A stretch of DNA of 26,377 bases from Thraustochytrium sp. TN22. Its lineage: Eukaryota; Sar; Bigyra; Thraustochytrida; Thraustochytriidae. The position numbers and the translations under genes were made by a program. The notes under the pieces are model-generated. The model did not search any database and was not told the origin of the DNA. It worked only from the letters and a program-made list of their open reading frames with translations. Location: NCBI GenBank assembly GCA_013306675.1, contig JABLUY010000365.1, forward strand, positions 1-26,377. The letters are read 5' to 3'. Of the stretch, positions 17,428 through 24,644 are shown one piece after another. Within the stretch, counting starts at the first letter, position 1, and each line of letters opens with the position of its first letter.

Positions 17428-17728
17428 GCGTCTTGGACGCGTCTTGTCTCAGTTGTTTTCAGGTCTCAGTTCTCCTCGGGTTCTTGTTTTGGGCGCATTC
17501 TCGCGACACGCTCTGGCTGTTGGCCGAGAGCGTCTTGGACACGTCTTGTCTCAGTTGTTTTCAGGGAGGCAGGCTTTTGTCTGGGTCTCAGTTCTCCTCT
17601 CAGGCTCAGGTTCTTGTTTTGGGCGCATTCTCGCGACACGCTCTGGCTGTACTAGTAGGTCGAGAGCGTCCTGGACACGTCTTGTCTCAGTTGTCTCAGG
17701 GAGGCAGAGGCTCTCGTCTGGGTCTCAG
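17428..17728. repeat. Imperfect long tandem repeat, about 2.5 copies
   Basis: Copies start at 17428, 17530 and 17666 with GCGTCTTGGAC or GCGTCCTGGAC followed by the shared ACGTCTTGTCTCAGTTG. The first two copies also share TTCTTGTTTTGGGCGCATTC and the following CTCGCGACACGCTCTGGCTG. The units are 102 and 136 bp and the third is partial. The second differs by an insertion of GGGAGGCAGG-type sequence that the third also has. The array ends about 140 bp before the TPR gene start, so it lies in its promoter or 5' UTR. Confidence 0.85.
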
Positions 17729-17870
17729 GACCTTCGTGGCGTCTGGGTCTCACAGTCAGGCTCTCCTCTCCTCTTGCCTCCGACAGGCTCTCGCCGCAGG
17801 GGCTCGTACGCGGGGCTCGTACGCGACGAGCGCCTCGGGCTTGAGCGTGTCCGCCGCCATGTGATTCGTC

Positions 17871-18689
17871 ATGAAACAGGACCAGATCCCGCGCGAGGCG
17901 GCTGCCGCGCGCGCGCCACGCGCGATGGAGGCGGGCGGCGGCGCGGCGGTGGCACCGGCGACAGCGGCGCCGGTGGCTGCGGCCGAGACCCCGGCCGAGA
18001 CGCCGGCTCCGGCCGAAGCGCCGCAGGCGGAGGCCGAGGAGCGGTCGGCCGTCTTCGAGGCGAGGCTGCAGCGCGCGGCGGAGCTCAAAGCCGAGGGCAA
18101 CGAGCGCTTCCAGGCGCGCGAATGGCGCGACGCGCTCGCGCTGTACGAGCGCGGGCTGTACCACAGCGAGTTTGATGAGGTGCAGTACAACTTCGAGCTC
18201 ATGGACCCGCACAGGGAGCAGGTGGACGCGGCGCGCGCGCCGCTGCTCCTCAATGCCGCGGCTTGCTGCCTGCGCCTTGACGATCCACGCCGCGCCGTGG
18301 ACCTTTGCTCGCAGGTACTCGACAAGGACACCGACAACACCAAGGCGCTCTTTCGCCGCGGCCAGGGGTACCAAGCGCTCGGCTCGCTCGACAAGGCGCG
18401 CGCCGACCTGGTCAAGGCTGCCCGTGCCGCGCCGCAGGACAAGGCCGTGCGCAAGGCGCTCGCCGACGTCCTGGCCGGTCTGCGAGCCGAGGAGGACGCC
18501 ACACGCAAGCTCTGGGCGGGCAAGATGTCCACGAGCGCCACCGACGCCACCACCACCTCGCCGCTCTCACCTACGCCTGCGTCTGCGCCTGCGATCCCTT
18601 CTACTAGGCCTAGTCGGGGTGTCTGCCGCCGCTTCGTGGACTCTGTGCTCGTCTGGATCGGGCTTGCCTCACGAGACAAGGACGAGTAG
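17871..18689 (+). CDS. TPR co-chaperone with carboxylate clamp
   Basis: 272 residues from the ATG at 17871; an in-frame ATG at 17925 is an equally possible start because residues 1-60 are Ala/Pro/Glu-rich and unconserved. Residues about 62-205 hold three tetratricopeptide repeats of the FKBP/Hop/PP5 type: LKAEGNERFQAREWRDALALYERGL, then LLLNAAACCLRLDDPRRAVD, then TKALFRRGQGYQALGSLDKA. The five residues that bind the EEVD tail of Hsp90 or Hsp70 are present (Lys73, Asn77, Asn128, Lys158, Arg162), so it should dock on a chaperone. A conserved extension like that after FKBP TPRs follows (ATRKLWAGKMS). No peptidyl-prolyl isomerase domain is present. The C-terminus has a short hydrophobic stretch (FVDSVLVWIGLA) and a charged tail, possibly a weak tail anchor, though it is short. 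Confidence 0.87.
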   Translation: MKQDQIPREAAAARAPRAMEAGGGAAVAPATAAPVAAAETPAETPAPAEAPQAEAEERSAVFEARLQRAAELKAEGNERFQAREWRDALALYERGLYHSEFDEVQYNFELMDPHREQVDAARAPLLLNAAACCLRLDDPRRAVDLCSQVLDKDTDNTKALFRRGQGYQALGSLDKARADLVKAARAAPQDKAVRKALADVLAGLRAEEDATRKLWAGKMSTSATDATTTSPLSPTPASAPAIPSTRPSRGVCRRFVDSVLVWIGLASRDKDE

Positions 18690-18712
18690 AGTAGGATCCA
18701 AGCTAGCCTTTG

Positions 18713-18755
18713 CACGTGCTTGCACATCATGCTCGCACGTGCGCACGTGCACGTG
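18713..18755. promoter_or_regulatory. Cluster of four CACGTG boxes
   Basis: CACGTG occurs at 18713, 18736, 18744 and 18750, the last three almost back to back. CACGTG is the E-box/G-box bound by bHLH and bZIP factors. The cluster lies 24 bp past the TPR stop codon and about 800 bp upstream of the lipase, so it may be a 3' flank element, an upstream enhancer or only an alternating purine-pyrimidine repeat. Confidence 0.35.
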
Positions 18756-19522
18756 AATACCTGATAACCTGATACCGTACACGCGACGTACACGCAGCAA
18801 GGTGCCAGCTGCTTGATCTGCGTGAGCGTCGTGCGAGATTCGCCTCCGAGTCTCACAGAGTCTTCAACTCTTACGCTCGCTTTCAGGTGGGCTGCTGTAC
18901 TAGACTAGGCCAAGCCCCTAGCGCACACCTCCGAAGAGACCCTGCGAGGGCGTTGCCCGGATGGCGAACGACAAACGCGCTCAAGCTCAGCCTGAGCGAC
19001 AGCAGCCTGCCAGTGGTACTGGCACTGCAGCGCGCACGCACACACGTGCGCTACCGCCGTCGACTGCCACCCTGGTCTTCGTGAGTGCACTGCAAGCCAG
19101 AGCCATACGTGCGCCATCTGCTTTCGCAAGCTTCCTCTCAAAGTTGAGCTTAGCTTTACCTTTTCGGACCGACCGGCGTTAGAGAGCCCGATCTCGCTTG
19201 AGCGGCCTCAGCAGCCGTGCACAGCATCAATCCGCTCCCCGCGCTGCAGCCCCTTGGCGCCGCGCAGCCTTAGCCGCGTTTACTTCAAGTTCCGCCTCTC
19301 CGAGTCGTGCAGTGGCGCTTGCGCTGTGTCCCACTCACTGTCTCAGAGTGACTGCACGCAAAGCCTGGCCTTCACATTCAAGACTTTCTGGCTGGCTGAA
19401 AGTTCACAGCTTCAGGCTCGCAGCGGCGGCAGAGTCGAACAAAGTACAGCTTCAGGCTCGCGGCAGAGACGAATCGCAGCCGCGGGCGCAGCACGCGCAG
19501 AGCCAGCCGCTGGGCGCGACAA

Positions 19523-19546
19523 GGCAGGCAGGCAGGCAGGCAGGCA
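19523..19546. repeat. Tetranucleotide repeat (GGCA)6
   Basis: Six GGCA units grading into GCCA units end just before the lipase start codon, so they almost certainly lie in its 5' UTR. Confidence 0.88.
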
Positions 19547-19561
19547 GCCAGCCAGCATAGC

Positions 19562-20731
19562 ATGGGCGGGCTGGTGAGCAGATGCCTGGGCCTGCGCGGC
19601 GCCATCCCAGGCCCGCTAGGCCCGCACGGGCGCGTGGGCGTGCAGCGGCTGCGCGTGCCCGGGTCCACGTACGCGCAGGTGTTCTACCCGGCGGCCGCCG
19701 AAGACGATGCACGCGCCAAGACGTGGCCGCAAGCCAAGTACTACCGGCGCGAGGCCGAGGACGGCCTGGCCGCCTTCGCCGGCGTGCCGCCGATCGTCTT
19801 CCGCAACCTCGGGAAGCTGGAGCACCCGCTCGTGCTCAACGCCCACGTGGAGCCGGCGGCGCGCCGCATGCCGCTCGTCATCTTCTCGCACGGCCTCGGC
19901 GGCTCCGCCGAAATGTACTCCAAGCTCTGCCTCGACATGGCCTCGCTCGGCATGGTCGTGGTGGCGCTCGAGCACGAGGACGGCTCCGCCAGCTACGCGC
20001 AGGCCAAGGGAGCCTCGGAGCGCACGCCCTACCGCGGGCCGCCTGAAGGCTTCGCGTATTCGCGCGACAACGTCATCGAGTTCCGCAAGCCCTTTCTTGA
20101 GCATCGCATGAAGGAGCTCGAGGCAGCCATCGCCTTCTTCTCGGCTGGCGAACTCGCGGACACGGTCGAGCTCGACGCGCGCTGCGACCGCGACCGCCTC
20201 GCTACCGTGCTCTCGCGCGTCGATGCCTCCCAGCTCTGGCTCACCGGCCACTCCTTCGGCGGCAGCTCCACCTCGGTGGCCAGCCGCCAGCCCTGGGCTT
20301 CGCACGCGCGCGGCCTCATCCTCTTCGACGTGTGGCCCTACCCAATTCCCCACGAGCTCGTGCAGGCTGGTTTCTCCAAGCCGGTACTCTCCATCCTCTC
20401 CGAGCAGTTCGTCACCAACGGCGAGGCGCCGGTCACGTACGAGCTCCTCCATAACTCTTCCTCCCCGCACACCTACAGCTTCTGGGTGCCCGGCACGCTG
20501 CACCAGCAGTTCTCCGACTTTGCATTTGCCTCGCGTGGCATCATTGGCCGCGTCGGCAAGCTGCGCGGTACGCTCCCTGCCGTCGAGTCCCAGGCCGCCA
20601 TCTTCGCCGCCCTCGAGGGCTTCTTCGGTGCTGACTTTGCTGACGACTCCGAGCTCGCCAAGGCCTGGGCCCAGGACGCTGTCTCCACCACCAAGCTCGC
20701 CTGGACGCCGTCCATCGTCAGCGAGCTTTGA
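19562..20731 (+). CDS. Platelet-activating factor acetylhydrolase (PAF-AH II-like) lipase
   Basis: 389 residues, ATG start, TGA stop, no intron. Enzymes of this alpha/beta-hydrolase family cleave short or oxidised acyl chains from the sn-2 position of phospholipids. The pattern is clear. FSHGLGGSAEMYS (108-120) is the oxyanion-hole segment, and EHEDGSA (137-143) is the conserved EHRDxSA-like motif. GHSFGGSS holds the nucleophile Ser231, LFDVWPYPIP the acid Asp256 and TLHQQFSDF the base His314, in the order and spacing of human plasma PAF-AH (Ser273, Asp296, His351). The N-terminus MGGLVSRC fits N-myristoylation at Gly2 with a possible palmitoyl Cys8. That matches the myristoylated intracellular PAFAH2 rather than the secreted enzyme, and no signal peptide is present. 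Length agrees with PAFAH2 (about 392). It probably acts on oxidised lipids at membranes. Confidence 0.93.
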   Translation: MGGLVSRCLGLRGAIPGPLGPHGRVGVQRLRVPGSTYAQVFYPAAAEDDARAKTWPQAKYYRREAEDGLAAFAGVPPIVFRNLGKLEHPLVLNAHVEPAARRMPLVIFSHGLGGSAEMYSKLCLDMASLGMVVVALEHEDGSASYAQAKGASERTPYRGPPEGFAYSRDNVIEFRKPFLEHRMKELEAAIAFFSAGELADTVELDARCDRDRLATVLSRVDASQLWLTGHSFGGSSTSVASRQPWASHARGLILFDVWPYPIPHELVQAGFSKPVLSILSEQFVTNGEAPVTYELLHNSSSPHTYSFWVPGTLHQQFSDFAFASRGIIGRVGKLRGTLPAVESQAAIFAALEGFFGADFADDSELAKAWAQDAVSTTKLAWTPSIVSEL

Positions 20732-21144
20732 TCGAGCCTTGAGCGCGTTGAACACAACCCAAGCCGCGCATCTGTAACCTGAACAAGCAATTGCAACTCT
20801 TCGCTTGCCAGTGCTTTGCAGCTACCGGCGTTATCTCTCTCTCTCTCTCTCTCTCGGTCACGTTACGGGTATCACCCACCGACTCCCGTTCGAAGTTCGT
20901 CGACAAGCGTGCTGGCGAAGAAATCTGCGAAAACATCTTTTCGTGCACGATAACGAGTCTCGCTTGTTTTTGGACTTGGTTTTGGACACTCTTCGACGAC
21001 CATTGGCATTGCCGGAATGCGGCTGCGTCGCACGAGCTCGCGCCGCCGCGCCGTGCCGCGGCGCCCAGCCGCGGTCCGCGGCGCCTGGCTCCTCTGCCGC
21101 GCCTGGATCAACCTGGCCCTGGTCTGAGTGGGACGCAGCGAGAC
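20732..21144. other. Intergenic stretch with a TC dinucleotide run
   Basis: This is the promoter region of the propeller-like gene. A (TC) run of about 11-12 units occupies about 20833-20855. The frame of the next gene is open through this stretch but has no ATG until 21145, so it is treated as non-coding. Confidence 0.6.
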
Positions 21145-22866
21145 ATGGGGCTCGCCGTGCTCGTGCACGACGAGGCCGTGGCGCACGCCATCAAGGGCTC
21201 GCTGCTCGTGCTGAGCGAGCCGCGGTCGCAGACGCCGTACTCGACGCGGCCGTACGAAGCGCCGGGCTTTGGCGTCCTGCACGACGTGGTCAAGCGGCGC
21301 GTGGGCGCGCAGCTTACTGCGCGCCGTGAGGGCGCATACAACGCGGGCGGCTTCGCGGCGCCGCTCCTGCTGCGCTACAGGCAGCATGTGGTGCTCCTGG
21401 AGGCGAGGCGATCGCTGCACGGGCGCTGGGCCTGGGATCGCGCTGGCTCACGCTGCTTCGCGCTCAAGGGCGCCGAGGTGCTCGACGCGCGCTGGGGCCA
21501 CTTCTTCCCGGAGAGCCACCTCGTGCTGGCCGGCGACGCGCGCCTCTACGTGAACCCTATACCAGCCACCATTGGCAGGCCCCGAGGCCATCCGCTCGCG
21601 GCCGAGACGCTGCATGTCGTGGCGCCCGACGCCGCGGCCACCCGCACGCCCTCGCTCGCCGCCTGGGCGCACCACCCGCGCGTCTTCGTGCTCGCAGCGC
21701 ACGACATGATCTACGCGGTCGACGCGCGCGCGCCGCGAGCGGCCCAGGGCGCATCGGCTTGGGCCTCGCAAGTCTTTGCCGAAGACCCGGTGAGTGCGCT
21801 TGAATCCTGCGTGCTGCCTTCACACGGAATTCTCACAGCGCACCTCAAGACCGTGCGGCTCTGGGATGCGCGCAAGGCCACCGAAGCCGTCCACATCGCG
21901 ACTCATAACATGTCCGGCGCGCCGCTCGGTATGGATCTCAACGCCAACCTCCTCGTGCTATGGTCCCACCAGGCCGGAGATGCCGCGGCTTTTGAGCTCA
22001 CAGAGCCCTTTCGTTTGCCGACCTTTTTCCCCTTCGTCGATGCAACTTCCACCGCACGCGCAAGGCGGGCCGAGCCGGCAACCGAGGCGGACGAGGCAGC
22101 GAGCGCCGCCGGCGCGTCGGCGTCCGGCAGCGAGTCCGTCGGCGCTGCCTCGGCCGCCTCGGCAAGGTCCAATGGCGGTTTCGGCGTCACCGAGTTCCAC
22201 ACGCTGCGCCGCTTCCTGGACCCGGACGACGCAGCGCGCTCGGCCTTGCACCGTCGCTACATCGAAAAGACCCACCCGATGCAGCTCAAGGCGCGTCACC
22301 CCGTCATCGGCGGCTACTTGACGCCGCGCGCGCGCCTGCTCACGCTGGATGCCTACGGCCAGCGCAACAAGATGTCCGTGCATGGGTTCGCGGAGGCTCC
22401 CAGGCGTGTCACCGATGATGCAAGTGACGACGACGACGACGACGACGCGGAGGAGGAGGAGGAGGAGAGCGGGAGCAACGCCAGCAGCAGCGGCAGGGCC
22501 AACAACAAGGCTGAGCAAATGGACATGTCCGACGACTCAGGCCACCATGTGCGCGACGGAACGAAGGATGCGGACAGAGTTGAGCGAGGCCAAAGGCCAT
22601 CTGTCAAGTCCAACAGTTCATCCGACACATCCGACAGTGACGACCATGACCACGCCAAGGGAGGAAAACCGCGTGGCGACAAGCCCTCGAGCAAACGCAG
22701 GAGCCAGACCGAGGTTTCGACCAGGAGCGGCAAGGGCAGCAAGCGCGACCACGTCAAGCCGTCTCACCACAACGCGGAAGTCAAACGGTCGCTCACGGGA
22801 GGCTCCTCCGACAGTGATGAAGAGGATGCGGCGATGGCGGCGGCGTCCCCCCTTGTCAGACAGTGA
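21145..22866 (+). CDS. Beta-propeller-like protein with acidic Ser-rich tail, possibly a Pol I factor (TAF1C/Rrn6-like)
   Basis: 573 residues from the first in-frame ATG. Residues 1-300 show short beta-strand segments with WD-like endings, notably MIYAVDARAP (188-197) and VRLWDARK (237-244), and a HHPRVFVLAAHD stretch (176-186). These recall the W-x(n)-HPRxL and lDxR pattern of the propeller in TAF1C/Rrn6, the RNA polymerase I factors. The match is short, so this is a tentative call; a generic WD40 protein is the alternative. Residues about 365-435 are another complex segment (TEFHTLRRFLDPDDAARSALHRRYIEKTHP). From about 440 the protein turns into Asp/Glu/Ser/Lys-rich sequence with CK2-type sites. 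The frame stops at 22866, but SDSEDE-type repeats go on at once in another frame to 23515, so the annotated C-terminus is doubtful. It is convergent with the hydroxylase gene. Confidence 0.65.
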   Translation: MGLAVLVHDEAVAHAIKGSLLVLSEPRSQTPYSTRPYEAPGFGVLHDVVKRRVGAQLTARREGAYNAGGFAAPLLLRYRQHVVLLEARRSLHGRWAWDRAGSRCFALKGAEVLDARWGHFFPESHLVLAGDARLYVNPIPATIGRPRGHPLAAETLHVVAPDAAATRTPSLAAWAHHPRVFVLAAHDMIYAVDARAPRAAQGASAWASQVFAEDPVSALESCVLPSHGILTAHLKTVRLWDARKATEAVHIATHNMSGAPLGMDLNANLLVLWSHQAGDAAAFELTEPFRLPTFFPFVDATSTARARRAEPATEADEAASAAGASASGSESVGAASAASARSNGGFGVTEFHTLRRFLDPDDAARSALHRRYIEKTHPMQLKARHPVIGGYLTPRARLLTLDAYGQRNKMSVHGFAEAPRRVTDDASDDDDDDDAEEEEEESGSNASSSGRANNKAEQMDMSDDSGHHVRDGTKDADRVERGQRPSVKSNSSSDTSDSDDHDHAKGGKPRGDKPSSKRRSQTEVSTRSGKGSKRDHVKPSHHNAEVKRSLTGGSSDSDEEDAAMAAASPLVRQ

Positions 22867-23515
22867 GGACGAAAACCGGAACAACGCGGCGACGGCGACG
22901 GCGACGGCGGTGACTTTCTCGTCTGATAGCGAAGACGAGCAGGCGAGGGCAGCGGCAAGAGCGGCGGTGTCCTCGTCCTCGTCCGACAGCGAAGACGGGC
23001 AGAAGGCTGCGGCGGCGGCGATGGCGGCATCCTCTTCCTCAGACAGTGAAGACGCGCGTCAAGTCAAGGCAGCGGCGGAGGCGGCGGCTTCATCATCAGA
23101 CAGCGAAGACGAGATTGCCGTAAAAAAGGCGGCGATGACGAGCTCGTCATCCGACAGCGAAGATGAGAGCAAAATTGAGGCAGCGGCAAAGGCGGCGGCC
23201 TCATCATCAGACAGCGAAGATGAGATCCCCCTCAGGAAGGCGGCGATGGCGCCCTCGTCATCGGACAGTGAAGACGAAGGCGAAAGGCAGGTCAAGACGC
23301 TGGTGTCGAGCGAAGACGAGAAACACTTCAAAACGATGGTATCCTCCTCGTCCTCGAGCGAAGACGAAGGCGAGAAGCATGTCAACGCGCTGGCGTCCTC
23401 CTCGTCCGAGAGCGATTCCAAGGCGCGAGTCTCACGTGCAGGTGGTGGCAAAAAGACGAGGTCTCCAGCGGTGGCCGCGATCATTGATTCATCGGAGGGG
23501 TCCGAGACCGACTGA
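22845..23515 (+). CDS. Probable continuation of the acidic tail (SSDSEDE repeats) in a second frame
   Basis: Starting at the TTG after the C6 run (about 22836-22842), this frame reads LSDSEDENRNN and then nine or so SSDSEDE/SSEDE clusters. They are separated by Ala/Lys/Val spacers such as IAVKKAAMTS and ESKIEAAAKAA, and end IIDSSEGSETD at a TGA. The alternation of acidic serine clusters with Ala/Lys spacers resembles Nopp140/SRP40 nucleolar proteins. There is no own start codon in a sensible place, and it continues the same type of sequence as the propeller-like gene, so it is best read as the rest of that protein. One C fewer in the C6 run would join them without a stop; a short intron of about 46 bp (GT before 22817, acceptor TTGTCAG at about 22852-22858) is another explanation. 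Confidence 0.6.
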
Positions 23516-23700
23516 GAGAGAAGCGCACGGTGAAAAGCAGGTTCCTGCCAAGCATTGGCGGCTCGCGTGCTCGAGGACCTGGCTGGCTGGCAAAATCCAA
23601 AGATCCAAAGACCCAGCCCTCCAAGAAGATCAAGTCGTCCAAGAAACTCACCTTGAAACATGAGTCTGCGGCACACAGTGAGGTAAGCGCATCTTTGTAA
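23516..23700 (+). other. Possible Lys-rich C-terminal end of the same gene
   Basis: In the frame of the 21145 start, this stretch reads KRTVKSRFLPS and then Lys/Ser-rich sequence (KSKDPKTQPSKKIKSSKKLTLK) to a TAA at 23698-23700. It looks like a basic nuclear tail, but it needs a second frame change near 23500-23530. A candidate 41-bp intron (GT at about 23501, acceptor AAAGCAG at about 23541) would join the frames. It could equally be 3' UTR that is open by chance. It ends three bases before the stop of the convergent hydroxylase gene. Confidence 0.3.
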
Positions 23701-23703
23701 AGG

Positions 23704-24555
23704 TTAGGAGGACTTGTCACGCGCACCGTCGCGGTAAGGCATAAAGGTGCCGAGCATGTGGTCCCAAATCATGGTGTTCTGCGCGTAGTTGCACTGCGGG
23801 AAGCGGTGGTGCATCTCGTGGGCGCGCACAGAGTAGCCAAGGCCTAATGGGCCAAACTGCACGTCGTACTGAGTGTGGTTGAGAAAGGCGGTGACGGCGT
23901 AGACGAGCACGAAGAGCAGGGGCGAGATGGCGTGGGCGCCGACCGTGTAGGCGGCGATGTAAAAGGAGATGTAGACGAGGCCGAGGCCAATGAACTGCTC
24001 GAGCGGGTGCTCGTTGGCGGCGTCAAAGTAGCCGCGCGAGGGCATGGACTGGCGGTGGTGGTGCTTGTGGCACCAGGCGTAGACGGAGGGGTGGTGCATG
24101 AAGCGGTGCGCGAAGTAGTACATGAAGTCGTCGGCCAGGAAGACGACGTAGAGGAAGCCGATCGTGTTGGCGATGGTGACCTTACTCATGTCGCGCGGCA
24201 CGAGCGCCTCGTCCTCGCAGAGCGCAAAGTTGGCAAAGTGCATCACGCCGACGCCCTCCATGCACTGGTTGATGAGCAGGAAGAGAAAGTCCTTGGGCGT
24301 GAGGCGCTCCAGGCCCTTGGCGATGGGCACCGGGTCGCGCGACGGCAGCTTGCGCGCGCCGAGCAGGTGGCAGACGCCGATGAGGATCGGGTCCAGCACC
24401 GTGACGCCGACGGCCTTGGCCAGGATGAGCCCCCAGTACACCTGCGGCGCGAGCCCGAGCGGGTTAAGGAAGGTCGTCTCGCTCGCGCCCATGGCCTCGT
24501 TCGCCATGCGCATCGCCTCCGCGCCGTCCGCCGGCAGCAGCGCGCTCACGTTCAT
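23704..24555 (-). CDS. Fatty acid hydroxylase/sterol desaturase superfamily membrane enzyme
   Basis: 283 residues, ATG start, TAA stop. It belongs to the integral-membrane di-iron family that includes C4-sterol methyl oxidase, C5-sterol desaturase and sphingolipid hydroxylases. The histidine boxes are HRFMHH (150-155), HKHHH (163-167) and HEMHH (246-250), with the family's NEHPLEQ (181-187) and C-terminal WDHMLGTF (265-271). Hydrophobic spans lie at about 38-66, 90-112, 128-147 and 188-225, giving the usual ER topology with the His boxes in the cytosol. The exact substrate (sterol, fatty acid or sphingoid base) cannot be told. The N-terminal 30 residues are Ala/Met-rich with no clear signal. 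The gene is convergent with the acidic-tail gene, and a CCG/GCTCC repeat tract lies just upstream of its start. Confidence 0.93.
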   Translation of the reverse strand: MNVSALLPADGAEAMRMANEAMGASETTFLNPLGLAPQVYWGLILAKAVGVTVLDPILIGVCHLLGARKLPSRDPVPIAKGLERLTPKDFLFLLINQCMEGVGVMHFANFALCEDEALVPRDMSKVTIANTIGFLYVVFLADDFMYYFAHRFMHHPSVYAWCHKHHHRQSMPSRGYFDAANEHPLEQFIGLGLVYISFYIAAYTVGAHAISPLLFVLVYAVTAFLNHTQYDVQFGPLGLGYSVRAHEMHHRFPQCNYAQNTMIWDHMLGTFMPYRDGARDKSS

Positions 24556-24582
24556 GGTGACGCGCCGCCGCCCCTGCCGCCT

Positions 24583-24611
24583 GCCGCCGCCGCCGCCGCC
24601 GCCGCCGCCGC
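24583..24611. repeat. Triplet repeat (GCC)n
   Basis: A run of about nine GCC triplets lies 28 bp upstream of the hydroxylase start codon, in the probable 5' UTR. Confidence 0.85.
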
Positions 24612-24624
24612 TGCGCTCCGCGCC

Positions 24625-24644
24625 GCTCCGCTCCGCTCCGCTCC
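24625..24644. repeat. Pentanucleotide repeat (GCTCC)4
   Basis: Four exact GCTCC units plus a variant GCTCT lie 70 bp upstream of the hydroxylase start codon. Confidence 0.85.

Larger units (their letters stand above)
18690..19561. other. Intergenic promoter region of the lipase gene
   Basis: No coding frame or RNA gene is recognised. It holds a cluster of CACGTG hexamers near its left end, a 40-bp-spaced direct repeat of CAGCTTCAGGCTCGC (19407 and 19447) and a GGCA tetramer run ending 16 bp before the next start codon. Confidence 0.6.

Noticed and set aside
20791-21144. A 118-codon extension of the propeller-like protein
   Set aside because: The frame is open but has no ATG, crosses a TC microsatellite and has no conserved sequence.
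23679-23706. A 25-bp intron from GTAAGC to TTAG
   Set aside because: It is too short for ordinary introns, and no downstream exon is visible before the convergent gene.
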